From Oscheius dolichura (taxonomy: Eukaryota > Nematoda > Chromadorea > Rhabditida > Rhabditidae): 64,000 bases of DNA. Location: the NCBI GenBank assembly GCA_932521035.1, contig OW051495.1, positions 3,844,001 to 3,908,000 on the forward strand, in the 5' to 3' direction. A program made the position numbers and the translations under genes. The notes beneath the pieces are model-generated. The model had not been told where the DNA came from. It did not search any database and saw only the letters and a list, made by a program, of their open reading frames with translations. Below, in pieces: positions 1-11,663 of this stretch (positions within the stretch are counted from its first letter, which is position 1; every line of letters starts with the position of its first letter).

Positions 1-1359
1 CTTCCTTTAGACTAAAATTAAAAAGGGATACTTGTAGAATGCCTTCATTTCCATCGATTGGTCCTCCACAAACAGAGAAATATTGCCCGAGAGGGATGGC
101 CGGGAGGACCGTCGCCTTCATCTCCACGTACAGCCTGCTAGTAGAAGACACAACCGTACGAAAGGATTGCTCATCTCCGCAGACTTTGTCTGAGCAACTC
201 GTAGAAAACTAGGAGAATGAGAGGACAAACCTAGTAACGGGGCTCTGGCCGAGTATCCATCCTTCACGGCGATGTAATTGTTGTTTTCACCAAGGCAGCC
301 GCCTTTTGGAGCGGACAGAGAAGCCCCGGTGATGTTGAGAAAGACGGTGTTGCCGGCCGGGGCGATGATTCTCCAGACGCATTTCCCAGCCGATTGGGCG
401 ACGAGCAGGCCGTTCTCCTCCAGGAGAGAACCTCCGCAGGCAGGGCATTTGTAGAGCCTCGTCGCTTGTCGAATGTCACCTGACAAATGAACAATTCACG
501 TATTTCTATAGTTTCGAAAAAGTTACCTTCAGAAAGTTGGATGCGTTGTCCGATTTCCGAACGGAACCCTGAGCTCGGCTTGGGGAGGATGGTGTCGTGG
601 AAGGCTCCCCGGGAAAAGGTGTCTCTGGCATACTATCGAAATGAAAATGAAAGATAGATTACCCACGTGCATAATAGAATTGAAGTCGTACGGCTCACCG
701 AGGGAGTCCACCTCGTCCAGTTTGGCCTTGTCGAAGTTATAGTCTTGTCCTAAAGAGAGTCTCCCACCTAACCTGGATGCCCCACCTGGTTGGATACTCT
801 TGTAGAAGATGTCCACGTACTTGTCCCTGTCCGGCCGAGTGTGCTCATGCCAGAAGCCGACCACATGACCCAGCTCGTGTACCACTATCCCAAACTTATC
901 ACAGTTTTTCCCGATTGAGATCGCCTGTGGCCCGTCTCCCCTCCTCCCGACATAACTACAGCACCTGAAAAGGAGACGATGCCTTGTTAGAGTGTCCCAG
1001 ACCCGCATTTGTCTATAGTGAACATAATGTAGTGTTTGTGGTGGGCTTCCCTCGGCACAAACGAGACACACGTGTAGTTCTCCCAGTGCCTCATGGCCCG
1101 TACAAAGAGATTCCTATGCTCCCCTAGAACGGCTCTAATTATAGAGGGAAGCGGGGAGGAGATCACCCGAGAAATTGGCAGTTACCACAAAGGGAATCAC
1201 CCCGTCTGGCCAGATCCTCTCCTTTTTGGCAGTGGCTGCCCTCCTGGCCCGCGGAGGACTGTCTCCTGCTCCATTCGGAAGAAGGACAGCTCGTGAAAGA
1301 CCGGGGATATCAGAGGTGGTGACGGGAAAGACGAGCAGGAGAAGGGGAAAGACGTACAT
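1..1359 (-). CDS. Tolloid/BMP1-like astacin metalloprotease with CUB domains (3' end outside window)
   Basis: Secreted zinc metalloprotease of the astacin family; tolloid/BMP1 enzymes trim procollagens and release BMP-type ligands outside the cell. The ATG at 1359 opens a signal peptide ([13 protein letters not shown]) followed by a dibasic RARR stretch and the mature start ([13 protein letters not shown]). The catalytic domain shows the CCSYVGRRG block, the zinc site [13 protein letters not shown] with the following RPDRD, and the Met-turn exon SIMHYARDTF. It continues into [15 protein letters not shown], then a CUB domain starting KCPACGG and the first residues of a second CUB ([10 protein letters not shown]). 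All exons join in frame across introns of about 32-47 nt. The last visible intron (positions 12-31) would be only 20 nt. Two successive CUBs favour tolloid over single-domain astacins. About 370 residues lie in the window. Twinfilin lies upstream on the same strand, 219 bp away. Confidence 0.9.
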
Positions 1360-1578
1360 GACGGCCGGCCATGGGGCAGCTGGGGCTGGAAGCCGGCACG
1401 GAGCACATCTGCTGCTCCAAACAGATGATAGTTACGTCATTTGCATACGGATCGATTGTTACACCGGGAGGAGACCCGACTGACACCAGTCGGCCCTCTT
1501 CCTTTATACAACTCGGAGGAAAAGGCAGTTTATACAAAATTGGCATTGTCGTAGCGGATCAGATCTCTATTCTTTTTT

Positions 1579-3066
1579 TCAAACTTTAGTGATTCGGCGG
1601 GGACCGGCGGCCCGGGGCGGAGCGGGACGAGCAAAGTGTTTCGGGGACTCCTGGGGGGCCGGGTGGAGGACATCGTACAGTGCCTGCTCGCTGAGGTCGT
1701 CCTTCGCGTCGACCTCCATCTGAAACGGCTCGGTCCGAGCGGCGAGAAGGGGAGGCGGATACCTTTTTGCTAATCTCTACTCCTAAGTATTTACTGGCCG
1801 TGTCGAGGAAGGGCCCTTTACAGCTAGAATAGAGCATCCTCTCCTTGATGGAGCTACCCGAGGAGGGAAGGGAATAGATGAAGACTGAAACGGGGCCAGT
1901 CTCTCCGCAGGAGACGTGGGTCACTCACTGGTACTATCGGCCGGTCTCCCGTCGAAGTTGTGCTCAAACCTATAGAAAGTGTAGCGGGGCTTGTCCCGGG
2001 GGATCTTCTTGGCCAGATCCGAGGCGGACAAGTTGTCGTCCGTGGCCTCCAGTTTGATGGCCTCGTTCAGTGTATCCACCTGAAGAGGAAGGAGTGAAAG
2101 AGCAAGGAGGAGACACTTACAGATAACTGGACGAAGTTCTTCTGCCTATTGGCGAGGTCCCTGACAGCCTGCTCGGCATTTCTGTCCAGGGGGAAGGAGA
2201 CGCCCTTCATGTGCTGGGGTCCAGTATGGGTCACAGCTGCCCTTTCCTGAGCCGCATTGTGTAGTTCTAAACCCTTTCGTAATTCCGTTATCTGGCTCGT
2301 GCCCACCTCTCTCGACCTCGCTCATCGGTCCTAATTCGGTCTTGCTCTTGAGCCAGCCCTCGAAAGCATCCAGCGTGAGGTCCTGAAGAAGCAAAAGATA
2401 AACAAAACGGGATCTCGGCCACCTTCCGATCTGTCACATGTTTTTCGTGCTCGATATAACACTGGCCGAACTCGCTCTTGAACGTGGCACACGTCGCCGC
2501 CAGGAGCATCTTCTCCTTCACCGGGGCTCTATCATCCGCGAACCTAGAGCTACCCTTGAGGAGGAGGGGGAGGAGGCGACCTACGTGATAAGGATCCACT
2601 CGGTGATGGTGTTTAGGCGGAAGAGGATGAAGCAGGGCTCGAACGAGTCGACGCACTCGGGCAGAGTGGCTCTCCAGTCATCTTTCCAGTTGGATGTACC
2701 CGCGTATTCATAGTTCGGGGTCAGTTCCTCTGAAACGGAGTGGCCATCTCCCCGGAGGACAATGTCTCGATACCATTTCTAACGACGACTTTTATCAGCC
2801 GGAGCTTGGCCTGTTTTCCTTGGTTGAACGCATTGCGGAGGGCGTTGTTGGCTGAAATGGCTCGTTTGTTTGAAAACGGATCGGGCCCCCTTTGTCCCGG
2901 CTGACAGATCTCTTTCTCCCTTGTGGAACATTTGGGATATTTCTCACCTCACAATATAGGGAGGATAGGGTCATTGTAATAAGTGAGAGTCACATTACCA
3001 GCCGGAACTACCGATCGATAGATCGCTGCGCACATTATGCACTCGGCCTCGGATAAGGCTACTCAT
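1579..3066 (-). CDS. TWF1: Twinfilin (two ADF-homology domains, actin monomer binding and capping)
   Basis: Twinfilin sequesters ADP-actin and caps barbed ends in the cytoplasm. The first ADF-H domain reads LRNAFNQGKQAKLRLIKVVV, then PCFILFRLNTITEWILIT and VKEKMLLAATCATFKSEFG. The second gives GVSFPLDRNAEQAV, then NRQKNFVQLS and IFIYSLPSSGSSIKERMLY, and LYSSCKGPFLDTASKYLGV, which is the family signature. The tail is DVLHPAPQESPKHFARP with a basic end, matching the family C-terminus. The stop is TGA at 1579-1581. Spliced length is about 340 residues, the usual twinfilin size. The start is inferred: an ATG at 3066 gives a first exon that joins in phase 1 through a roughly 190 nt intron to the acceptor near 2848; this is the weakest part. 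One intron, within 2292-2318, is only about 25 nt and is needed to keep frame between SEL-type linker and ITELRKGLEL. Confidence 0.94.
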
Positions 3067-3850
3067 TTTAGTGACTTTTTTAGTCGATGAAGGGGGTCCA
3101 GGGCCCAGAGACACTCGCAGATCAGACAACAAAGAAGAGAAATTGACGGAGAATTGAAGGGGCCCCTTGGGAGCGTTTAACAGCAGAGGATTGACTCTAA
3201 TCCAGGGGAATTACCACCAAAAACGTGTCCTCCAATGGGGGAAAACACTTTACAGTAGTCATTAATTGAGAGAGAGAGGTTACTGTATTAATAAAGATAA
3301 AAGAATACTCTGCTGTGAATTGAGAAATCGTTTGTTGTCCGGCAATATCGACAAAATTGACATTAGTGGGGAGGGCAGGGTGTGTGGCAAGGTGATTCAC
3401 CGCGTTATTTGTGTACTGTTAGGCATTTTAAGGGCGTAAAGACATAAAGAGTGAAATAAGAGAGAGAACTGACCTCGGATCCCCGTCTGGCAGGCCATAG
3501 TTGGGGTCTGGAGCAGCCAGCTGCGATAAACCCTCTGCGCAATGCTCTCCCTCCGCCGTCCCCTGCGTCTCTCGCCCGTCCACGCTGCTTCCTCTTTGTC
3601 CGGGAGCCCGTCGTCTCCTCCAATTGGACACTGTTTCGGAGAGGTCTCTCGGAGAACTGACAGAGGTCAACAACCTATCCTATAAATATCTTCGAGCTGT
3701 CCCAACAAATCCACCAAAACGGATAGAATAATTTATTGCACAAGATATTTTCCCGTAAGAGGCTAGACTGAATGACGGACGAGTTGACCGGTAGGCTCTG
3801 CTGGCAGTGTATGTACATATAGGGGGCTATATACAGGTTATATACAGAGA
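3067..3850. other. Interval between PNPLA8 and twinfilin
   Basis: About 780 bp between two minus-strand genes. The right half is GC-rich and holds an exon-like minus-strand open stretch (about 3473-3655), basic and Ser/Arg-rich, bounded by possible splice signals (CTGTCAG acceptor, GTCAGT donor). I recognise no family in it and cannot join it to a neighbour. The left half (3190-3430) is AT-rich with no coding signal. It could hold a small unrecognised gene or untranslated exons of twinfilin. Confidence 0.3.
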
Positions 3851-5851
3851 CTAGGCGGGTCGGTACAGCCGGTACGTGTGGCCCCATGTCTCCAGCTTCC
3901 TCTTCATCTCCTGCACCATCGTGGCCTTCTCCAATAGCTTCATCGAGGCCGCCTCGATCTTGGCGTGGTTCCTCCTCACGTAGAGACTCGCGTCGTGCTG
4001 CATCTGCTCCAGGCGGACGGGGTCTATCTCGTCCAGTGAGTAGGGATAGCTCATGTAGGGGTTGAGTCGATAGTAGCAGCGATGGTCCAGCGTGTCCTTC
4101 AGCGTGTTGTGCACGGCTTCCGTATCGGTGGCACTGTCGATGATTCTATTCAGCTTCTCCTGGAGACCGGTGGACTTGGCCGTCAAGGTAGGGGCCAATT
4201 CCAGCACCGAACGACCGTTGCCAATAGACATCACGCACTGGAAGTCCTCGTTCGGCCAGAGACACTTGGCCTCGTGGACCCCGATGCTCGTCGGGTTGTT
4301 GGCGTAGACACCGCCGTCTTGGAGGAGAATCCCCGCGTCGGCTAGCTCTACTTCCTCGAAATAGAACGGCGCTGCGGCCGAGGCTTGGATAGACTTCCAC
4401 AGATGGTGACCGACTCCTCCCCGGTAGTGCGAGTCCCTTCCGGCCGGGTGCTCGTAGTTGCGGAAGATGTAGGGCTAAAAGGGCTGGTTATTTGGAGAAA
4501 AATAACTAGATAACCTCAATTTTGGGGAGGTTGACAATGGCCGAGACGATAGCTATGCGCGGGATGTGCTTGGACTTCGCGGAGTCGATGAGGGTGTCGT
4601 GCTGACCGATGAGCTCCTTCAGGATACCGACCCACATTTTCGTGTCATAGTAGGAGTGGGACCGGATCACGCCGAGGGCACCCGACATCCTCGTCTGATA
4701 AAATAACTTCTTCGACATTTCCATATAAACTGAAGAGCACGGCTCAAAGAATAATAGACAACAACTCACGGTCCCTCGCGGTAGCCACCGAGAATTGTTT
4801 GACTCCCAGAAGAGTGGCGATGATGCCGCCCGTACTAACCCCGGTGATCAGGTCGAACAACTCGCAGATCTGAGGAGAATAGGATGAAATGAAGAAAGGA
4901 AAAGGGACCTACTCGTTTTCCGGTGAGTCTTTCGACCTCGGCCAACACGGCCAGCCCCATCATCCCCCGGGTTCCTCCTCCGTCGATGGACAGCAGACTG
5001 ATCCCGCGACTCTTCACATGGGGCTGGTAGCCACAGAGGGTTAGACAAACCCTCGCAGCGGCCTTCACATTTACATCGATATCCGACCGCTCGTACTTGA
5101 TGAGGGCCGCTATCAGATTTTTATCCTAAAACTGTTTTGTACAGAGCGGAGGATAGAGGGAACATACCAGAGCGGCGACCATCCGAGTGGCCGGGCAGGC
5201 CATGATGTGAGAGTTCAGCTGGGTTATCCGAAAAAGAGTCGCCGAGATGGATTCACTTTCGAGGACTCGTCTCACCAGGGCCACCGTCTTGTTCGACACC
5301 TCCGACCGGCTCTCCATCTTCTTGATGACCCGATCCCTACTCCTGGAATTAAAAGATAGAAAGGGCCTGTTCGAGATCACTCACTGGGCCTTGACGGGGA
5401 TACCCGACGTCGAGGCGACAACTGTCGGCTTCTCTTCCGGCGATGACGTCAGTCCCAACACTTGGGCACCCTACAAAACAATTACTTGGTCATCTTTGAA
5501 TGATCAACTGATACCTGAGACAGTAAATTTTGGGCGGCCTTGGATAGATAGCCAAGGTAGCCGGGGACAGCCTCAGCCGGGGGCACGGTGGGTGGGCCAG
5601 CTCCACCTGGTCTAAAGAGAGGATTACAGTATGGCGAACGAGGAGGAAGGGTACCTCGGTACGGCCGTAGTGATGGGTCTCTCCCGGGACATGTGGATGA
5701 GGCGGAGGGAAGAAGCCACTACCGGGCGGTAGGGCTGTGTCATGCTGGAATGAAGACGGTTAGATTTCGAACGTGCCAAGTACAAGGGGAGGGAGGAGCG
5801 GGAGAGACAAGACCACGTGGATAAGGAGCACGTGCTGTCTGCCGCGCTCAC
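3851..5851 (-). CDS. PNPLA8: Calcium-independent phospholipase A2 gamma (patatin-like, PNPLA8)
   Basis: Patatin-fold lipase that releases fatty acids from membrane phospholipids; the animal gamma form works in mitochondria and peroxisomes. The oxyanion loop and core are visible as LLSIDGGGTRGMMGLAVL, the nucleophile elbow as GVSTGGIIATLLG and the catalytic aspartate as LQDGGVYANNP, so Ser and Asp are both present. Next comes CVMSIGNGRS and the family tail IIDSATDTEAVH, ending YRLYRPA at the stop at 3851. The start at 5851 opens a Ser/Arg-rich leader without acidic stretches that fits a mitochondrial presequence. A helical segment (VIKKMESRSEVSNKTV onward) precedes the lipase domain, as in the gamma enzymes. 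About eight introns of roughly 40 nt. Spliced length is near 550 residues, shorter than vertebrate PNPLA8 because the N-terminal region is reduced. Confidence 0.95.
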
Positions 5852-7788
5852 GCCATCCAGTCAGACAGCTGAGAGGGCGCCGTGGCCTCTGCTGTTTGTT
5901 ATTTTGAGACGTGATTCATCGGGAAAAGACTGGACCCGTCGAGAGAACATCTGTTCCCTCTCGTAAACGAGGCTTTAGTGAGCCAAATTACTAGAGAGAC
6001 TACCGACTTTGGGTAATATTCCAACCGGGGGAAGAGATCCAGACTCTAGTGGCCCGCCATGCGCAATGAGTGGTGTGGTAATGACAATATTTTGGACGGG
6101 AAGATAAAAGAGACTTTATGCTTGTTGTTGTCTCAGTTCGACAGGATTTCACAAAAAATAACAAGATTACCTGGAAAAGTAGAAGAGGAGGAGAAACCCC
6201 GTCAGACAGAGAACGGGGTGACTAACTGGCCTCCTGACCGGTACCCTCAGTACAACTGATGTTCTCAAAGATAAAACCGCCGGGAAGTGTACAAAACGGG
6301 TTCCCTGCTAACTTCCGAGGGATCACCCCACCCGCCGGACACCGGGGGAGGCCGGCTCTCGACGCGAAAGCACCTTGTGCACGCTTTTCTGCTTCTGGTG
6401 CTTCCAGTTCAATTCAAATTTATAATCGGTGGTCGTTTCTTGTTAATTCCAACTGGAAGGCATCCCCGAAAGGTAGGGCTTCTTTGTTTTGTTTTACTGG
6501 TAAGAACAAGGCCAAATTCTTTCTTTCGTTCCGTTTTTATTTGAAATATCAGCGTAGTTTTTCGATGAATGGGCAGATGGCATGCCATAGACGGGGTTGA
6601 ATGTGCGTAGGGCGAGCCATAGGTTCGTCTCGCTCCTCGATGGCCTTGATTCAAAGTGGAACATGTTTGTCGATTTGCCTATCAGCTGTTCCCTCCCGAA
6701 AGTTGTTTTCAGTACTTGTGATAAGGGGAAGACAGTCGGTTTTGCACCTCGCCTCAGCTAATCCCCCCTGCTTCGTCCTCCTCCCGACCCAAGCCCCCCT
6801 CCCCCCAATTCTTATCTGTTTTATTCGAAAAGAATATGCTCTCCGCGGTGCCCATTCAAACACGTAAACCCGACCTTTCGGACCATTCTGCGTTGGCCAC
6901 CTCATCCTTTGTAAATAGATCTTCCGTCGTCTCGTAACGGCCAGCCGAACAATCGTCCCGGATGCCGTCTCTTTTTCCCCTCTCAGCCAGCCAGAAGCGG
7001 CAGTTCTTTATAGGCGAACAGTAGCCGCCCGAGGAGGGAGAAGGCGGGGCCCGGCCGCCGAGGACTATCCCCGGCAGCCAGCTGGTATACTGCCCTCCTC
7101 GCGTCCTTATCTCCCCCTACCCGTCCTTACCCCCCTTTATGACTTTATCCCTGACTCATCCCTTCCCGTTCAGATCGAGTGGATGTCCCGAGATGGCTCT
7201 CTAATCAGTAAGAAACAGGAGCAGTGGGCCAAGGAGCGAGCAGAGCGGTCTGACCCGTGGTTCCCTTTTGGTCGACCCGGCTGTGGTTCACCGAATAAAA
7301 AAACCGAAAAAGTAAGCATTGACCGGCTCGGAACCCGTTTGGGAAATGAGATGCACAGGCAGCCTCAAGCTGGCCCTGCAGGTGTCGAATCGTTGCTTGC
7401 CTAATGTGACAGCTGCGCCCTCCAGCCGGGGTACAGGAAGGCATCGATTTTTGTCTGTAGGGGAGGAGGGGGTCCCCTCTCGGGAAGTATAGGTGCTAAT
7501 TACGGGAGCGACTCATGGAGGCATCGCGTGCGTATTGGGCTTATAATCTTATTTACTCTGCCAATTTGCCTATTCACCCCGTTATCTCCTGGAGCGCTTC
7601 TTTGTTGAAAATTTTACGGCTCCTCGTGGTTGATAAAATGGGGGGAATTCTTTTGGAGAGGATGCGTATTTCCTGGTAAATGGTCTCTTTTCAGGCGCCT
7701 TCTTCGAGGGACAACTCCTTCGGCCAGTCCTTCTCCGAGTCTCAGCACGAAGAGGTTTGTCTGCTTTGATTCGTCCTTCCACTGACCC
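5852..7788. other. GC-rich gene-free block upstream of PNPLA8 and the SR/coiled-coil gene
   Basis: Nearly 2 kb without a recognisable exon between divergently transcribed genes. Open frames here are short and unlike any family. The sequence is pyrimidine/purine biased and contains TGACTCA (7154-7160) and several GATAA/TTATC motifs, so it looks like promoter/enhancer DNA. No repeat or RNA gene was recognised. Confidence 0.4.
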
Positions 7789-8760
7789 ATGTCGGAGAGT
7801 CGTCGCCATAGGTCACGGTCCCGTAAGCGCCACTCCCGGGATGACCGTAGCCGGTCCACCTCTCGCCGTCGCCACCGCCACCACAAGAAGAAAGACCGCC
7901 GGCATCGGAGTCGGAGCAGCTCCGTCGTCCACGTGAACCCGTTCTTCTCGGCCGGCTCGTCTTACAACGTCGAGAACGAGCTCCGCCAAGAAATGTACCT
8001 GGCTCAGACACGGGCGAGTGCCCTCGAAAGTGACAACAGTACCCTCCGGACACAGTACGCCCTTGTGAAACACCAACTCGAGCAGCTGAATGCCAACGCG
8101 GGCGGGGCCGATCAAAAGTTGAAGGAGTGCCAAGCGAGGGCCGCCAACATCGAGAGGACCAACCACCAGCTAAGGGCACAGGTCAACGGACAGGCACTGG
8201 ACATGGAAAGCTTGAAGAAGAGGATGAACTTCTACGAGGTGGAGAAGACGGCACACAAGGAGAGGGTGACCGAGCTGGAGAAGAGAAACGAGACGGTGGT
8301 CAAGAAGTGCGAAGAGCTGACGGCGCGGTGTCGAGGGCTACAGATGGAGAGGGACGAGGCCTATCACAATATGTGTGTGGTCAAGCAGCAGGTGGCCGAC
8401 ACGAAGAAGGCCTTGGAGGGCAAGGGAGAGGAGATAGCCAAAGTACAGAGACAGATGAAGGAAAGTGGCGAGCGGGAGAAGAAACTGAAGGAGGAAAAGG
8501 CCGAGCTGGAGAAGAAGAACCTGGAGAAAGAAGTGCAGATGACGGCGGAGAGGAGGCGATTCGCCCAGGAGCACAGGAAGAACCAGGAGATGATCGGCCA
8601 ACTGACAGAGAAACTCAAGGCGGAGTGCCAGAAGGCCGACGTGGAGGAGCAGTTCCGGGTAGTGATGGGCACTCTGCTGGGTATCGAGGAACACCAGAAG
8701 ATGCAGATCGAAGAGCTACAGAAACGACTGTCCGCCGTGGAGCAGGGCGCCGCCAAATAG
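7789..8760 (+). CDS. SR-rich coiled-coil protein, intronless, function unknown
   Basis: One uninterrupted frame of 323 codons, unusual here because nearly all neighbours carry introns. Residues 1-45 are Arg/Ser/His rich (RHRSRSRKRHSRDD and similar), resembling SR or nuclear-speckle tails. Residues about 60-320 form an almost continuous coiled coil (LEKRNETVVKKCEELTAR and EKKLKEEKAELEKKNLEK). A short non-helical VNPFFSAGS joins the two parts, and a similar VNPFLSYQ occurs in the next gene. A polyadenylation signal AATAAA lies 5 nt after the stop. No enzyme motif. The protein could be centrosomal, ciliary or nuclear-structural; the family is not recognised. Intronlessness allows a retrocopy, but the frame is intact. 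Confidence 0.75.
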   Translation: MSESRRHRSRSRKRHSRDDRSRSTSRRRHRHHKKKDRRHRSRSSSVVHVNPFFSAGSSYNVENELRQEMYLAQTRASALESDNSTLRTQYALVKHQLEQLNANAGGADQKLKECQARAANIERTNHQLRAQVNGQALDMESLKKRMNFYEVEKTAHKERVTELEKRNETVVKKCEELTARCRGLQMERDEAYHNMCVVKQQVADTKKALEGKGEEIAKVQRQMKESGEREKKLKEEKAELEKKNLEKEVQMTAERRRFAQEHRKNQEMIGQLTEKLKAECQKADVEEQFRVVMGTLLGIEEHQKMQIEELQKRLSAVEQGAAK

Positions 8761-8764
8761 ATTC

Positions 8765-8770
8765 AATAAA
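8765..8770 (+). terminator. Poly(A) signal of the SR/coiled-coil gene
   Basis: Canonical AATAAA 5 nt after the stop codon. The first acceptor of the next gene (AG at 8806-8807) is only 37 nt downstream, a spacing like that between genes of a trans-spliced operon. Confidence 0.6.
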
Positions 8771-8807
8771 GATATTCTATATTCAGAGTACTGTATTCCT
8801 TTGACAG

Positions 8808-11644
8808 GAACATCCACATTATCCCTCTTCGTCCTTTGAATCTTTTGAGTATACTCCTCTTCAGGTCCACCTGCCCGTCACCCAGCCCCAGAATGAGGCT
8901 GCCCCTTCCCATGAGACAGAGAGGTTTGTTTAGTGTCGTCCCCCTCCTATCTGTTGTTTTCAGGCCCCCTCCTCCTAATCCCCTGATTCCTTCCGGGCTC
9001 TGCTATGTCAACCCCTTTCTCTCCTACCAGACCCCCTTCAACATGTCCTCCTCCCTGCCCCCCTATCCTCCGATGTACATGTATAATTCCCTTCCTCAAG
9101 GAGCTGTCCCTATACAGGTAAAATTCGTCCTCTTTCTAATTTATCTTCTCTTTGAAGATGATGCCCGACTCTTTTATCAGAGAAGTCATGTGCCCCGTGA
9201 CGGCTCTCCAGAATATGGCCGAGATGAACCATTCCTATTACCCGGCACAGGAAACGTGTTCTACTCGAAGTGAGGTCACCGTAAACAGAATGGAGCAAAG
9301 ACACGAACCTGTAGGGCAAAGTAGGACTATTTCCTTTTTTTAGAAATTATTTTAGGCAATCAATTTCAAATACAATCTCCCCAATATACTCAAGAAACTC
9401 GGTGTATATTTGACGATCCTCTCTTCAATAGTACCTCTTCGACTCGTTCGAATTCGGTCAGAAATGAGGAAGAAGAGTTCGAGAGAAAAATGGAAGAACA
9501 GAGACGACAACAGATGGAAAAGGAGGAGGAGGAGCGAAGGCTGGCTGAGGAAAGGGAAGAGGAAATAAGACAGGTGGGAGATGGCCAATAGCCTAGAAAA
9601 TAAGGGGTTTAGTCTATGGAGAAACGACACGAAGCGGTGTTGAAGGCACTGGAGAAGGCTCAACAGGAAGCAGCGATCCTGAAGAAGGCGAAACTACACA
9701 GACACGTGCTGGAGGATGCCGAGGAAAAGGAGAGGTTGGAGGAGACGCTGGGGGTGGACAGCGGGAAGGTGGAGGAGGCACTGAAGCAGATCTCGCAGAT
9801 TGAGAAGCAACAGAAGTTGGAGTGGGAGAGCCAGAAACAGAGAAGGAGCTCCCTCCAGAAGAAGAAGGACGTCAACGACAACCACCTGCCGACCACCAAA
9901 TCGACGGTCAGTCTAGACTTTGTACCCCAAGGGAAGAGACACTTCAGATGCGGTCCCGCTCCTCCTCCATCGGGGGGAACTCCCTTGACGAGAATTTGAA
10001 CAAGACGTTCTCCGTGGAAAGGGAAAATAAGGGCAAGGAAAACATAGAGATTAGGAGGTGAGTAAGGGCCGGCCGGGCTCACACACGCGGTTTACAGTCA
10101 CAGCCCCCCGGAGTCAGGAGGAGACAACTTCCGCCGCACGAGGAGCCTCCGTCATCCGCCGTCCAGGTGAGCCCCCTCCTCCCTGCCCCCTGCAATCGTC
10201 CCGTTTGCAGAATGCCCGCCTCTGTGTCCATGGGCCAGGCCACTTCGATCACGGTGAGTCCCTTTCCGGTCTTCTCCGATTTCACCACACCCTCGCTATG
10301 CAAATTCGGGGGAAAACGGGGAGAGGGCGCCCCCCAGCTGTTATTGTCGAGATTGCAATGTACATATTGCTCGGGCCTTGTCCTCTCCGGATCCTATCCG
10401 GTCTTTTTACGTTGTTCCCAGATGTGCCCCACGCAAAAACATTGATTTATTTCTGTAGATCGCCCGTCACCCCTCGTAAACTTTTTATTGGACGGCCCCT
10501 TGTCTGAGTCAGTCTGCCCGGGCCCCCCTCCTCCATCGATCCTAATTAGATCAGCATTTTCATTTTTGCTCGTCACCGAATTCCTGTCCTTATCTTCCCC
10601 GAGCAACCACCACCACTTCATCTTTTGTTCCGGCCTCCTGGGGAGGCAACCGTGGCCAACGCGGAAGGGCGCGTCTTTTCCTTATAATCCCCTGCCCCGG
10701 TGATAAAACGACCCTGGTCGACGTTCCCACGGCTCGTCTTTCGAAAGGCCTGGCAAATCGATCAGACAGTCAGTCCCCTTCTTTGTTATTTCTCCGAATG
10801 CCCATCCGCCCCCTCGGCCTTATCTACCGCTGTCTCCTTGTTTTTTTGAAGTTTCTGCAAATGATCCCGTCACTTATTGATCTCCTCTACCAATTATATC
10901 CCCTTCTTTAGAATCCCCTCTTTGTACCCATCTCTACCAGGTCCAGGAGAATGCGTACCAGCCATGACGGACCCTTGGTGGCGGCCGACACCGAGAATCT
11001 TATGACAGTCAGCAAGGCGGAAAATATGTAAGCAGCCCTCTTGTGCCCCGTTGAAAATGAGCGTTTAGACAGTCCCCCATTCCAAAAATTCTCGTGGAAA
11101 CGGAGAGACACACCCTGTCGCCTCAGAGGGAGGACTTCCTCTCTAGGGTAAATCCCCCAGGTGGCCCAATTCACAAGACCAATTCAGATGAGAAGTCGAA
11201 GTGCCGTCTCCTCGCCGTCGTTCTCGTCCCCTCTGTCTTCGTCTGTTTATGCCAGGAAGTTGGCCGAGAAGGGTTGTACGAACCACGACGAGGACCGTCT
11301 GTCGCCGGACATCCGCCGTCGCGAAGAGGTCAACCTCTCCCGGCAGTCGTCCATGGCCTCCCTCCGCGGATCCCTTCTGAATCTCCGCGGATCATCTCAA
11401 AACCTCGCCTCACCAGCCGACTCTCCCAATCTCGGCAAATATCGCAGCATGGTGAGTGTCTCCCTAGGATAGACATGATCAGTCTCTTTAGAACCCGACA
11501 TATCGCTCGTTGAACTTCCGAAAGCCATCGGAACGACAGAAGGAAACTTTGGAGAGGCTCACTCGACTGAGAGAGGAGCTCCGCGCCAAGGAGAACTACT
11601 ATGAGCGGCCCCTGAACGGGAGCAGCCATTCGATCCGTCCATGA
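8808..11644 (+). CDS. Coiled-coil protein, CSPP1/CCDC66-like (tentative centrosome/cilium protein)
   Basis: Multi-exon gene. The N-terminal part is Pro/Tyr rich (PPPPNPLIPSG, VNPFLSYQTPFN, PPYPPMYMYNS). The middle is a long charged helix (EEEFERKMEEQRRQQMEKEE then MEKRHEAVLKALEKAQQE). The C-terminal part is Ser-rich (SSMASLRGSLLNLRGSSQ) and closes with ERQKETLERLTRLREELRAK and stop TGA at 11642. This order resembles vertebrate centrosomal/ciliary-tip proteins of the CSPP1 and CCDC66 type, but no diagnostic motif fixes it. The first exon opens directly after the acceptor CCTTTGACAG and has no in-frame ATG until 9043, so the true start is unresolved. The join across the long intron beginning at 10254 is also unresolved. 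The 3' end faces CLUAP1, with only 19 bp between the two stops. Confidence 0.6.
10254..10940 (+). other. Unusually long intron of the coiled-coil gene
   Basis: A GTGAGT donor at 10254 and a CTACCAG acceptor at 10940 bound about 690 nt, over ten times the usual intron here. Content is GC-rich, pyrimidine-biased and resembles the gene deserts (TAATTAGA at 10543, CCTTATAATC at 10680). The flanking exons do not join in phase, so a small exon may be hidden inside. It may carry an enhancer. Confidence 0.45.
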
Positions 11645-11663
11645 CCCTGCCCATATTTATATA

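Noticed and set aside
8127-8804. Second long plus-strand frame inside the SR/coiled-coil gene (225 codons, Glu/Gly/Arg rich)
   Set aside because: A different frame of a GC-rich coiled-coil coding region. The 323-codon frame has coherent heptads and an SR start, and the alternative has neither.
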